A DNA stretch of 64,000 nt from Gracilaria gracilis (taxonomy: Eukaryota > Rhodophyta > Florideophyceae > Gracilariales > Gracilariaceae), in the NCBI GenBank assembly GCA_030374805.1, contig JARGSG010000025.1:620001-684000 (forward strand), written 5' to 3'. Under the pieces are notes generated by a model. It did no database searches. It was given only the letters and a program-made list of their open reading frames with translations, and was not told the DNA's origin. The position numbers and the translations under genes are program-made. This document shows positions 9,220-18,802 of this stretch, one piece after another (position 1 is the first letter of the stretch; every line of letters begins with the position of its first letter).

Positions 9220-10371
9220 ATGTCGTCGTCGTCGCCGTCCACCCCGCTGGACATTCTGTGCAACGTCGCGGCCGCCGAGCGCCGCGCCGCCCATCACCCG
9301 CCTTTAGTGCCGCCACCACCGCCGCCGCCGCCTCCTCGGCCGCCGCCACCGCCGCCGCCGCGCCCGTCGCTGCCGCTACCGCCCATGCGCGCGCCGCCGC
9401 TGCCGCGCCTGTCGTCGTCCGCGCCGCCGCTGCCGCTGCCGGCCGCGCTGCGCTACGCGCGCGCGCACGCGCCGCTGCCGCCGCCGTCGTGCTCGGCGCT
9501 GCCGCTTCCGGCGCCGCCGCCGTTTGCGCGCTCGTTCCCGGCCAGTCTGCCGTCGCGCGCGCTGTTCACGCAGCACGTGCAGCACGCCGCGCAGCTACCG
9601 CCGCTGTCGCCGCTGTCGTCGTCGCTGCCGTCGCCGCCGTCGCCGCTGGCGTGCCTGCCGCGCAACTTCTCGGCGCCGTCGCTGCGCGCGCCGCCCGTGG
9701 CCGCGCCGCCGCCGCCGCTGCGCGCCGGCACGCACGCCGTTGCGCACCCTTCCTCGTACCCGACTTCGTCGCTTTCCGCGCTGCCGCGCGCGCCGTGCGT
9801 GCCGGCGCAGCTCATGTGCGTGCGCGGCGGCGCAATGGGCGGTGGTGGTGGTGGTGGCGGCGGCGGCGGTGGCGCGACGCGCATGGCGGCGCCCTCGTAT
9901 GGGTCGCCGCCTGCGGCGGGCTTGGGGCGGCCGCGCGCGGCGCTTGGGTCGCCCGGCGCGATGAAGGGCGTGAGCGGACGTGCTACAAAGTCGAGCGGGC
10001 GGCGTGACTCGTACACGCGCTTCACGGCGGAGGAGGAGGCCATGCTGCTGGACGGCGTGCGCGTATTTGGTGTGGGTAACTGGAAGAAGATTTTGAACAG
10101 CTACCGCTTCCATTGGAAGCGCACGGCGGTGGATTTGAAGGACAAGTACCGCAACATGACGCGCGCAAAGATGAGACGCATCAACGCCGCCGCCGCCGCC
10201 GGCGCTACGCAGCAGTCGCGCGAGCGGCAGTGCGTGTCGTATGCGCGCCTGCATGCGGCGCTTGTGCCCAAGCGCGCGCCGCCTGACGCCGTGCGCATGC
10301 AGATGGGCGCGGTGGCGGCGCGCACCTCAACGGCGCGTTCCGGCGTGGACGAGAAGCGCGTGGGTGCGTGA
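9220..10371 (+). CDS. Proline/glycine-rich protein with a C-terminal telobox-type Myb domain
   Basis: I place the start at 9220 (383 residues, MSSSSPSTPLDILC), where the context is GCCGCC-ATG. An upstream in-frame ATG at 9076 would add 48 residues but sits on a TATA-like element. The first 250 residues are low complexity: long Pro runs, Ala-Pro repeats and a run of about 13 Gly. At about residues 256-318 there is one Myb/SANT repeat: RFTAEEEAMLLDGVRVFGVG, then NWKKIL, and a third helix with the telobox motif VDLKDKYRNM. In plants, animals and fungi that form of the third helix marks telomere-repeat binding proteins (VDVKDKWRNL and similar) and some transcription factors. A basic stretch follows. 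Binding to telomeric DNA is inferred from the motif only. The family usually carries this domain at the C-terminus, as here. Composition matches the neighbouring GC-rich genes. Confidence 0.75.
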   Translation: MSSSSPSTPLDILCNVAAAERRAAHHPPLVPPPPPPPPPRPPPPPPPRPSLPLPPMRAPPLPRLSSSAPPLPLPAALRYARAHAPLPPPSCSALPLPAPPPFARSFPASLPSRALFTQHVQHAAQLPPLSPLSSSLPSPPSPLACLPRNFSAPSLRAPPVAAPPPPLRAGTHAVAHPSSYPTSSLSALPRAPCVPAQLMCVRGGAMGGGGGGGGGGGGATRMAAPSYGSPPAAGLGRPRAALGSPGAMKGVSGRATKSSGRRDSYTRFTAEEEAMLLDGVRVFGVGNWKKILNSYRFHWKRTAVDLKDKYRNMTRAKMRRINAAAAAGATQQSRERQCVSYARLHAALVPKRAPPDAVRMQMGAVAARTSTARSGVDEKRVGA

Positions 10372-10839
10372 ACGCCGCCTGTAACACTACAAAGTAATCG
10401 CCTGTAACATACCGTAGGTCGCCACCGACACTACGCCATGTATATGATAACTCGGGTCGCCAGCAGCTCCAGCTTTGCGTTAAACCTCCTCCTCCTCCTC
10501 CCCCCTCTTCTTCTTTTTCTTCTTCGTCGTGCTCCTTGCTCGTCCTCGTGCTGAGCTTCTCAGTTCTTCCCGTCTGCGCCGTGTCGGCGCAGTCGGTCCG
10601 CGCGTGCAGAGCGCCACGACGCCCACGTGCCACCCGCCGCGTGCCGCTGTAAAAAAAACGCGCGAGTGTCGCCGACTCTTACAGCGCTGCTGCCGCCTTC
10701 AATCATCGCCCTCCCCCTCCTCCTCCTCCCCCGCAGCCGCGCCTCCCCCCCTCACACCGCACACCCACCCCCTTCGGCTCGGCAGCGCGCGCGCACCACC
10801 CATCCAACCCCCAACAGTCCGCGCCGCTTCCTTGCCCCA
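10372..10839. other. Intergenic leader with a pyrimidine-rich tract
   Basis: No gene recognised. About 10485-10530 is a run of C and T (CTCCTC and CTTCTT repeats), which lies upstream of the next gene and may be part of its promoter or 5' leader. Confidence 0.5.
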
Positions 10840-13800
10840 ATGCCGCCTTCCTCGCCGTCGCCCCCGCCGTGCACCCCGTCCCCGCCCCCGCCCCCGCCCC
10901 CACCCCCGCACGACGCCGTCGCGCTGCGCCGCTTCGGCGCCGAGGCCGTCGCCGTGCTGTCGCGCGCGCACCCCGACGCGCACCATGACCGCCTCATCGA
11001 GCGCGACCGTCTGCGTCTGCACCGCTTCCACCAGCACGCCGTCAGCTTCCTGGAGCGCGCCTTTGCCGACCAGCGCGACGCGCCGCAGCAGCCGCACCGC
11101 CCGCACGTCGCGTCGCCGCTCTCGCCCACCAACGACGAGCATGTGCAGATGCTGCGCGACTTTCACCAGCAGGCGCTCAGCATTGCCGACGTCGCCGTGC
11201 AGGACTCCGCGTTTGGCGCCGCTGATGCGCCGCTGCCCCCAGCGCACGCCGATACTGCCTCCAGTACCGCCGTGCGTATTGCCAGGGATAAGCAGCGCCT
11301 GGAGCAGCACTACCAGGACGCTGTGTCGTTTCTCAACCGCTCGGATAATGGCGCGGGGCTTGTAGAGGAGCAAGAGTTGGACGCGCCGGCTGTTGACCGA
11401 CTTCAGTTGCAGCGCTACGCGAGGGAGGCTATGATTTTCCTGGACAGGGCGTTTCGCGACGATGCTGGCGCCGCTCCGCACGAGTCCAATGAATATGAGG
11501 CTGCGCTCGACGACGTCAGCCATGAGGAGGAGAACGAACAGCGCCGTCAGCGTGAGGAAGAGCGCCAGATTGCGGAGGACCGTGCCGCATTGCAGCGCTA
11601 CGAGTATGAGTACGACCAATTCTTGTCCAACGCGTATCAGGATGACTCTACCATGTTTGTGGACGACGCCGACAGCGAAACTACCACCAACAGCGCGTCG
11701 GATAGGGGCTTGTATGCGCGCAGAATGGCCCCTTCAACGCCGAGCGCGGAGAGCGCGTCGTACTCCGGCAGCGTCACGCAGGATGACGACGATTTCAGCG
11801 ACGATGATGCGCACACTGATGACGAGTTTCAAGACCCGTCTACCGCCGAGTCGGCTCAATTGCCGCCGCGAAACTTCTCGCTGTATTCTAATGCGGAGCA
11901 CGTTTACCCGAATGACGCCGACAAGAATTTCAACTCTGAGCACGATTCGGACGAGGAAGTCGACTCCAGGGTGCATGAGCAGATGGTGCGCTACGAACAG
12001 GAGGCGGCCGACTACCTTGACGGCACCAATGTGTCGGATGAGGAGGACGCGCGCTTTGACGCGCAGGTGGCTGCCTTGGAAGCGCAGCAGGAGGATGGAA
12101 GCCGCTCGCCTGCGATGAGTGCGGAACGACTATCGCGTGAGCATGAGCGTGACGATGGCGCCGAGCTCGTGCGCCAAGATGATGACGACGACATCTTTGG
12201 CGCAGATCGCCAAGTGGATGAGGAGAGGCGAGTCAGTCTTGATGGGATGCAGATAGCGCGGCGTGATAGTCGTAGCTCCTCCAGCGAGTTTGAGATTCCA
12301 GCCGCCAAATTCCCTGACCGCGTGGAAGCACCGCAGCATAGCCCTGGTAAGGACTACGAAGCAAGCCCTACTGCACCGCCTTTAATGACCAGCAGCTCGA
12401 AGGATTTGCTGGTGGACGTCATCTTGGAGAACAAATCTGGGAAGAGTCAAAAGTGGTCACAGGTGTCTTTGGACCCGTCGTTTTACCGGCAAGTGCCTCG
12501 AGGGTCGACCGTGAAATTCCGTCCACGCATATCGCCGCAGCTATCGCAGACGAGCCAGACAGGGTCTGGGTCCAATTCGCATGCGAACATGGTACCGTTG
12601 GTGGAGTTGCAGCGCGTGGAGAAGGAACGTGACTCCGCATTGGCAACATTAGAGGAGATTGTGAACGAGAGAAGCATGTTGGCCGCGCAGGTGGGCGAAA
12701 TGAAGTCGATGATCAATTCGACTGGGGCCGAGGAAAAGCATCGCGAATTCTGGGAAGACGACGACAAATTCCAGCCGGAGTATGATATTGATCTGGCTGC
12801 GGAGCTACGGGAGGCTCACTCTACGATGGAAAGTCTGACAGAGGAGATGGAAACTACGCTCTCAGTGCTGGACGCTCGTTATCGCGAGACTTTGAGCCGT
12901 GCGCACAAGGCTGAGGAGAAGTGCATCCGACTAGAGTCAAGTGCTTCTATGCTTGAAAACGAGTTTGCGTCGCAAGGTGTGCGATTGTCAAAGGCAATTG
13001 GTGAACAGCAAAGACTTGGGCATTTGCTGAAGAGGAAGGAAATGGAGCTGGAGACTCTGCGCAGAAAGGCTGAGAGGGATCTGCAAAAGATTGACGAGGC
13101 GTATGGAGAGGAGGCGGACTCGCGTATGCACAGAATACGCGAACTGACTACGGAGATTAGCTCACTGCAAGAAAAGTTGAAAGCGGCGAGCACCAAGAGC
13201 GAGCGGCGTCTCGGAGGCTCCTCTGCGTCACGGCGGCTGGAACTGGAGGTTTCTGCATTGAAGAGAAAGCTGGGAGACAGCGAGCGAAAGGTGAACGAGG
13301 AACGAATAAGTGGGCGCAGAAAAATGGAGGGTGAGCTGAGGAGAATGCAGAGCGAGCATGACGAGGAGGTGCGAAGACTTGTGGGCAAAGTGGACAAATT
13401 GGAGACGCAGGTTGGGCAAGTGGAGGACGTTCGGCGCGAAACGGAAAACGTGAAGGGCGAACGGGATCGATTGCAAGCTACGATCATGACGCTGGAGAGC
13501 AAAGTTGTTGACGTGACAAAGAAGCTGAAAGAAGCGAGACGAGAGCAAATCGCAGCAGAGGCGGAGGCCAAGCATGTGCGATCGCGGTACGAAGAGTCAC
13601 TGAAGAAGAAGTTGGTGGACATGGACCACGGAGGCGAACTGGCGGAATTGCACCATGCTTTGCAAGGGCTTCGCGAGGAGGCCAACTCGAGGGAGAGGAA
13701 GCTGAAACAACAGCTTGAGGAGTTCCGCACGCGGGCGGAACAGGCGGAGGCGGCGGCAGGTTGCGCGGAGAAGGACGCGAAGGAAGCGGCGGAGGTGGCC

Positions 13801-14094
13801 AAGCTGGCGCAGGAGAGAAGCCGGCTGGCAATTGAGTCGGAGAGAAAGATGAGGCAGACGGCGGAGGCGGAGAAGGAGGCGGTGGCGATGGAGAGCAAGG
13901 CGTGGGAGAAATTGGCGCAGCAGCAGATGGAACAGACGGCGGCCGAGGTGGAGCTTGTGAAGAGTTCGTCACGAAGGGGGCTGCGGAGAAGCCACTCGCG
14001 GGGCCGCGACGTGGCGAAGAAGAAGGACAAGGGCGGGCGAAGCGATGAATCGGGGCGCAAGAAGAACGTTCACCGCCCGCGATTGTTTGGGTAA
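10840..14094 (+). CDS. Unrecognised protein with seven short helical repeats and a long C-terminal coiled coil
   Basis: The frame is open from 10627, but the first convincing ATG is at 10840, giving 1084 residues. After a Pro-rich start, a short motif recurs with a pattern like L-x-R-Y/F-x3-A-x2-F-L-x-R-A-F-x-D-D, near residues 28-46, 58-78, 102-122, 152-170, 188-208, 249-269 and 378-400. The best copies are RLHRFHQHAVSFLERAF and LQRYAREAMIFLDRAF. Acidic, disordered linkers (D/E/S-rich) separate the later copies. From about residue 587 to 1045 the sequence is heptad-rich coiled coil (long runs of E, K, R, L, A), ending in a basic tail with SRRGLRRSHSRGRD and KKKDKGG. I know of no family with this repeat. 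Long coiled coils of this kind occur in cytoskeletal, centrosomal and Golgi tether proteins, but nothing here selects among them. It follows the Myb gene on the same strand. Confidence 0.8.
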   Translation: MPPSSPSPPPCTPSPPPPPPPPPHDAVALRRFGAEAVAVLSRAHPDAHHDRLIERDRLRLHRFHQHAVSFLERAFADQRDAPQQPHRPHVASPLSPTNDEHVQMLRDFHQQALSIADVAVQDSAFGAADAPLPPAHADTASSTAVRIARDKQRLEQHYQDAVSFLNRSDNGAGLVEEQELDAPAVDRLQLQRYAREAMIFLDRAFRDDAGAAPHESNEYEAALDDVSHEEENEQRRQREEERQIAEDRAALQRYEYEYDQFLSNAYQDDSTMFVDDADSETTTNSASDRGLYARRMAPSTPSAESASYSGSVTQDDDDFSDDDAHTDDEFQDPSTAESAQLPPRNFSLYSNAEHVYPNDADKNFNSEHDSDEEVDSRVHEQMVRYEQEAADYLDGTNVSDEEDARFDAQVAALEAQQEDGSRSPAMSAERLSREHERDDGAELVRQDDDDDIFGADRQVDEERRVSLDGMQIARRDSRSSSSEFEIPAAKFPDRVEAPQHSPGKDYEASPTAPPLMTSSSKDLLVDVILENKSGKSQKWSQVSLDPSFYRQVPRGSTVKFRPRISPQLSQTSQTGSGSNSHANMVPLVELQRVEKERDSALATLEEIVNERSMLAAQVGEMKSMINSTGAEEKHREFWEDDDKFQPEYDIDLAAELREAHSTMESLTEEMETTLSVLDARYRETLSRAHKAEEKCIRLESSASMLENEFASQGVRLSKAIGEQQRLGHLLKRKEMELETLRRKAERDLQKIDEAYGEEADSRMHRIRELTTEISSLQEKLKAASTKSERRLGGSSASRRLELEVSALKRKLGDSERKVNEERISGRRKMEGELRRMQSEHDEEVRRLVGKVDKLETQVGQVEDVRRETENVKGERDRLQATIMTLESKVVDVTKKLKEARREQIAAEAEAKHVRSRYEESLKKKLVDMDHGGELAELHHALQGLREEANSRERKLKQQLEEFRTRAEQAEAAAGCAEKDAKEAAEVAKLAQERSRLAIESERKMRQTAEAEKEAVAMESKAWEKLAQQQMEQTAAEVELVKSSSRRGLRRSHSRGRDVAKKKDKGGRSDESGRKKNVHRPRLFG

Positions 14095-14414
14095 AGCTAA
14101 AGTTTAGCCCTACGTGTACGTGTAGTATATTACTATTACTATTATTAAAGGCAGATACAGCCAATCAGCGGAGCACAGCGCCTACAGCGCGCACAACGCG
14201 CAAAGCGCGCACAGAGCGTACAGAGCGTACAGCCAACGGTGCATGCGCCGTGGCGCTTGTCGACTGTGCACAAGTGCTCACGGTGAGCAGCTCTCACCGA
14301 TGGGAACCGTTCGGTTCGCATCGCTTGCAATTCGGCGCGCGGCGTCGCGCCGCTGCTTGTGCCGTGCGTCTGCTGCGCGCCGGCGGGCGCGCGGCCCCAA
14401 CCCACACGCGAGCA
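14095..14414. other. Intergenic region with degenerate tandem repeat, promoter of the SPRING-like gene
   Basis: About 14173-14233 holds a degenerate head-to-tail array of 8 to 10 base units built on ACAGCGC / ACAGAGCGT / CAACGCGC. A CCAAT sequence precedes it at 14161. The ATG at 14250 is in frame with the downstream gene but would place 55 unhelpful residues before the membrane segment. Confidence 0.5.
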
Positions 14415-14556
14415 ATGGCGCTGTCGCGCGTCGCCGCGCGCTGCCGCTCGCTGTTCGCGCTGCGCGTCAACAACGCCCCGCTGCTCGCCGTCGCCGTCGC
14501 ACTGCTGCTCATGGCCTTCGTCGACCTCGCCTCGCACAGCGCCGCATCGCGCCCCT

Positions 14557-14590
<34 letters not shown>

Positions 14591-15128
14591 AGCAGCCACC
14601 GCCGACGCGGACGCCGCCTCCCACGTGCACGCGCGCCTCCTCAGGGGCGTGCAGCCCGTGTCGGTGCGCCGGCGCCACCCCGCCGACGCGCGCTCGTGCC
14701 GCTTCACGCGCGCGGGCGCGCGGCTTGTTGCTGATGAGCGCGGCTTTGTGTGCGCGCGCGCGCAGCTGGACGTCGTCTCCAACTGCTGCGTGCGCGCGTT
14801 GCGCGCGGCGCGCTTCTCGTGCGCGTCGTGCGACGCTGCTTCGCGCTGCTGCGCGCTGTATGAGCATTGCGTGTCGTGCTGCCTGGCGCCCGGCGCGCCG
14901 CGCGCACGAAGCGCGCTTTCGTCGTCCATCGGCCGCTTGGCGCACGCTGAGCTGCGCGATGAGTTTGAGCTTTGCTCGGCTTTGTGTCGCTCTAATTCGA
15001 GGAGCTTGATCCATGAGAATGCTTATCGACATGCGCGACATCATTGTTATGGCGCCAGACAACCGCCGCTGGATCGGGCTTTGCATCGTGGCATTTTTGA
15101 TTTTGCTTCTCCCGTCGTGGGCTCGTAG
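14415..15128 (+). CDS. SPRING/C12orf49-like (DUF2054) Golgi membrane protein
   Basis: The ATG at 14415 gives 237 residues. A single hydrophobic segment at residues 21-38 follows a short basic start, as in a type II membrane protein; an alanine run (about 49-61) follows. The rest has the Cys-rich DUF2054 signature in order: DERGFVCARAQLD (107-119), NCC (123-125), SCASCD...RCC (135-146), YEHCVSCCL (149-157), FELCSALCRSNSRSLIHEN (184-202), and HHCYG (209-213). This is close to human SPRING (C12orf49), a Golgi protein that helps activate the site-1 protease and so SREBP processing. In plants and algae site-1 protease processes membrane bZIP factors, so a role in that step is a reasonable inference. 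The region is very GC-rich. The frame is intact and the Cys pattern complete. An alternative start at 14250 is less likely. Confidence 0.85.
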
Positions 15129-16700
15129 CTTGTTGTGATTGTATTCGCAACAATCTATCCCTAACCATGGTTGCCATTGATTGCCACAAGCACAAACAGC
15201 AAAGTATCATGATACCAATGGCATTGATACTCTTCTCCTTTAATTCACAGTGGCTTTATCATGCTTGTGACTTGCTACTAGCCTGCTGATAAAAGGTAAT
15301 GATCTCTCTAAACAATGGAACTGAACGTTAGCAACTACACCAACTGTGTCCGGTTTCGATGTGCTCTGACGAAAGCTGTTCGCCCTGACCGTCCCCCAAC
15401 GCCGACTAGCAAAAAGGGGGAATTCATGGGTACATTTAGCAAGCCGAGTAGTGTTCGAGTTGGATCCGTATGCAAAGGTTCAGAAAAGAAAATATCGAAT
15501 TGCTACTAGAGTTGTATGAGACCAGCACGTTTTGGCGATTTCTTACAGCAGCCGTTGCACTGTGGACAAAAGAGAAGAAGATGGCTGTGCGTACAGCGAA
15601 AGGTACAGTACTGTACCAACATACTTGATGGTGTGATCCAAAAGATGAAAACACAGATCGTGTGACAAAGGCGCATTGGCTTCGCGAGTGGGGCAGCGCG
15701 GTGTCAGGCGCACGAAGGCATGAGCAGGAAGCAACAAGTTGAGGCGGGCGGAGCGATGCACGTTGTATCCGTATGACGTGGTGCATGAGGAGTAGGCACT
15801 GCGCTGAGTTCTATATGCATGGAGGTGATAGAGCAATTGTAGCCACTTGCGACATTGGTCGAAGCGGCGTACAACATGAAAGCAACTTTTGATCGAGAAC
15901 GGTTGCTGAGATGCAGCAGTAGGTATGGATACATCACGACATGCATCGACAGCGACGTTGACCAGAACAAGTAACAAGTACTCGATCATGATGCAGGGAA
16001 TATCTCGAGACGGGGCGTTGAACACGGTAGAATGCTGAATCAGCGCGTGGTTTTGTGCCACGCGTCGACAATCAAAAGAGCTGTTTTCACACAAGGTTCA
16101 AAGCTGTTAAACACTTTGTTTCATGTGCTTGCGTCTATTGCGACGAAGAAACACGAAATGCATTCCATACGCATGTTCCACGTGCCAGCTGAAACAAGCA
16201 TGACGTGCATCCTTCTTGGACGCCTCCACCCAAAAGCCCGCCGCCTCCATCGTCGAATGGAAGGAGCAACTCTGCCGTCGCCGTCGCCTGCCGGCAGCCG
16301 CCAAGTTCTTCCCCCCCCCCCCCCCCCTCCACCATGAGCCGCAAAGGCGCCTGTAGTCTCGAAGGGCGCATCTGGTGCCAGCGCACACAGCGCGGCAGCT
16401 TCCATGCAGCGCGCGCGCGCGTTTTCGCATGCTGCAACGCCATTGGGCGGCGTCGCAACGTGTTGCATTGCCATTGGGGCGCGCGTATCTGCGCGCGCCC
16501 ACTCGCCGTGCCGGAACTCCTTGGTGCACATCCCACGGTGGGATTCCCACCTGCAATGCGTTGTGCGCGCGACATGGCGCGCAGTGCTCCTCGCGCGCGG
16601 TTGCGTTTGGTATTCGAGTCGCATCGCGCGCGAGCTGCCTCGCTGCACGCTCGCCTTCGTCGTCCGCCCGCCGTGTAGTGGCTCTTCGCCGCCGTTCAGC
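15129..16700. other. Intergenic region without a recognised gene; 17-base C run
   Basis: About 1.6 kb. Short frames exist (for example a 183-codon frame on the minus strand, 15543-16094, and a 64-codon frame at 15315-15509), but none has recognisable motifs. A run of 17 cytosines lies at 16311-16327. The last 300 bases are GC-rich and form the leader of the next gene; the downstream frame stays open back to 16404. Confidence 0.5.
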
Positions 16701-18578
16701 ATGTCTTCCGCCGCTTTCGTTGCGCTCAACCCGCTGCCGCTGCGCCTGGCGGCGCGCCCTGCTCTTCGTCGCGCCTGCTCCCCGCTCGCGGCGCGCCCTG
16801 CCTCAAAGCCCCGTATGAGCCGTTCTTCGGAACCGTTTCAACAGCTATGGCGTTACCTCTTGTCTCATATGGAGTCTCAAACCGCTTCTGTACCGTATGA
16901 CGTTGCTACGCACATGCCTGAAGAACGCTTCCCGTATCACCAAGCCACCGTTCTTTCCATTCAGCCCATTACCGCTGCGCTTGATCTCGTGCAGCTTACC
17001 GTTGATGTGGCGGAAGCGCGTCTCAATGAGTTCTACAACACCCCGGGCCAGTTTGTATCACTAAAATTCTCACAATCCAAACCTTCCGTCTTGGCCGTCA
17101 TAGCCTCTCCGCCGGATCCCAATTCAACCACTTTCAACTTCATCTTCTCTCCCACCACCCATCGCGCCCTGCTAAAGCACGCCACGGAAGGTGGCACCAT
17201 ATCCATTTCGCACGTCATGGGCACAGGTATCTCCCTCAACTTACCGCGCGGCTCCAACCTTCACATTTTTGCCGACTCGCCGCAAGGGTTTGCCGCAGTC
17301 AGCGCCTTGTTAGAATGGTCCTCTTTTCGTGCCTCAACTGGGGAAGGTTGTAATCGCACTAGCTACATCAATGTGTACACTGCTATCCCAACGCGCAATA
17401 GTACGCCGTATGCTCGTAAGTTGTCCAGATGGACCGCTTTTGGCGTCGCAGTTCACCCTGTCGTCTCCATGGGTCTTGCCCAATTCGTCAATTCTGCTAC
17501 TTTGGGCTCGCAACACAAGCTGGCGAACGACCAAGCTTTGACATGCCTTCTTGAGGAGCCGACTTACAACGCGCTGTACAACTCTCTTATTCTGGGCGGC
17601 TTTCGCAAATCACTCGTGCATAACTTGACCGCCAGAGACATGATGCGATACGTGTATCAGCGCACTGTTTCACCGCCGCAGTACTCCACAAGATTTGATA
17701 CTATGCCGGAGAGTGTGTACGACGAATTCATGCGGGCGCAGTTCGAGCAACATGTCTGGCAGAGTTGGGTGGGCGTGCGGGAAGATATGCGTCGGGATTT
17801 TGAAAAGAAATGGTCCGCACAGCGTAAAATGAATAGGGAACAGGCTGCGAGTCGCTGGGAAAAGGCTAATGCTTGGGCGTCTTGGTCGGCAAAGAACCGC
17901 GATCAGTGGAAGAAAGTGGAATGGGATGATAAGTCTTGGACCCACTACTGGCAATCATGGGATCAGAATAGAAGCCAATGGCAGGGGGACAACGTTTGGA
18001 ACAATACAAAACAGAAGGCTTGGAACCAGGCAAATGCACAAGAGTACTGGGATTGGGTGCAGACTGGTGCCGGCAAAGGCCACACAGCCGCGAACGGCTC
18101 AACTTCTTATGACAGCTACGCAAATGGAGCTGGCAATTGGAGCCGATCCACTGGATGGACTGGAAGCAGCAAAGGAGGTTACCAACGAGGTTATCGCTAC
18201 GAGTATCAGGAGACTGAGCCGAATAGCAAAAACAGCTCGCACTACAAGGGCACGAACTCAGGAAGTAGTTGGGGCGGTGGATGGAAATACAATGGGTCTC
18301 AGCGCAAATCGTACACCTCGGGCAGGCGCGGCTACGGTAATGGCAGGCAAGGCGCCGATATCGATTTCTACGACATCCTTGGGATTCAGTCGGGTGCGTC
18401 TAGGACCGAGATCAAGAAGGCGTACAGGAAGATGGCGATGGAGCATCACCCGGATCGAAACCCCGACAATGTTGAAGCGGCGCATGTGAGAATGAAACAG
18501 ATTGTTGTGGCGTGGACCGTGTTGAAAGATGACCAGAAACGACAGCGCTATGATCGCTTTGGGTCTGATGGACTCTAA
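16701..18578 (+). CDS. Ferredoxin-reductase-like domain fused to a Trp-rich segment and a C-terminal J domain
   Basis: I start at 16701 (625 residues), where a Ser/Arg/Ala-rich leader suggests organelle import. Three parts follow. Residues about 65-200 match the oxidoreductase family of plant pKIWI502 / At1g15140: PGQFVSLKF then KPSVLAVIASPP, the FAD-binding strand and turn. The usual nucleotide-binding glycine motif (ATGSGI in relatives) is degenerate here (FADSPQGFAAV), so catalysis is doubtful. Residues about 350-455 hold 16 tryptophans at spacings of roughly 2-16, mixed with Q, N, K and D. A Gly/Ser/Tyr-rich stretch leads to a J domain at about 553-620 (YDILGI, KKAYRKMAMEHHPDRNP) with an intact HPD at 583-585, the motif that stimulates Hsp70. 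The three parts lie in one open frame without gaps, so it is a true fusion unless an unseen intron is present. Confidence 0.8.
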   Translation: MSSAAFVALNPLPLRLAARPALRRACSPLAARPASKPRMSRSSEPFQQLWRYLLSHMESQTASVPYDVATHMPEERFPYHQATVLSIQPITAALDLVQLTVDVAEARLNEFYNTPGQFVSLKFSQSKPSVLAVIASPPDPNSTTFNFIFSPTTHRALLKHATEGGTISISHVMGTGISLNLPRGSNLHIFADSPQGFAAVSALLEWSSFRASTGEGCNRTSYINVYTAIPTRNSTPYARKLSRWTAFGVAVHPVVSMGLAQFVNSATLGSQHKLANDQALTCLLEEPTYNALYNSLILGGFRKSLVHNLTARDMMRYVYQRTVSPPQYSTRFDTMPESVYDEFMRAQFEQHVWQSWVGVREDMRRDFEKKWSAQRKMNREQAASRWEKANAWASWSAKNRDQWKKVEWDDKSWTHYWQSWDQNRSQWQGDNVWNNTKQKAWNQANAQEYWDWVQTGAGKGHTAANGSTSYDSYANGAGNWSRSTGWTGSSKGGYQRGYRYEYQETEPNSKNSSHYKGTNSGSSWGGGWKYNGSQRKSYTSGRRGYGNGRQGADIDFYDILGIQSGASRTEIKKAYRKMAMEHHPDRNPDNVEAAHVRMKQIVVAWTVLKDDQKRQRYDRFGSDGL

Positions 18579-18791
18579 TATTTTTTTTCTCATCATCTGT
18601 TCGCTGGGGAGCAACAGACAACTTTGTATTCCGTTGTAATAGTATTCTTTTGTCCATGTATGTAAATTGATTCCAAGTTTGGGGATAAAAGTTTGGAACA
18701 GACGCTGGGGGAAGCGGTTCTCTGCTTAAAAACTGCTCTCTGAGAAACGTTTGTCAACTTGGTACAGGTACGGCCTACTTGGCTCTCGTAT

Positions 18792-18802
18792 TACCAAGGG
18801 TA
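18792..18802 (+). repeat. TACCAAGGGTA element, copy 1
   Basis: Exact copy of the recurring 11-base near-palindrome (TACC, 3-base spacer, GGTA). Intergenic, between the J-domain fusion gene and the transporter gene. Confidence 0.7.

Noticed and set aside
8281-10007. Long plus-strand frames (263 and 559 codons) across the DUF98-like gene
   Set aside because: Shadows of the minus-strand gene and of the Myb gene in GC-rich DNA; long runs of Ala and Arg and no domain.
14145-15086. 313-codon minus-strand frame over the SPRING-like gene
   Set aside because: Low-complexity shadow; the plus-strand frame has the full DUF2054 cysteine pattern.
15543-16094. 183-codon frame on the minus strand
   Set aside because: No motif, domain or targeting signal recognised; overlaps other frames of similar quality.
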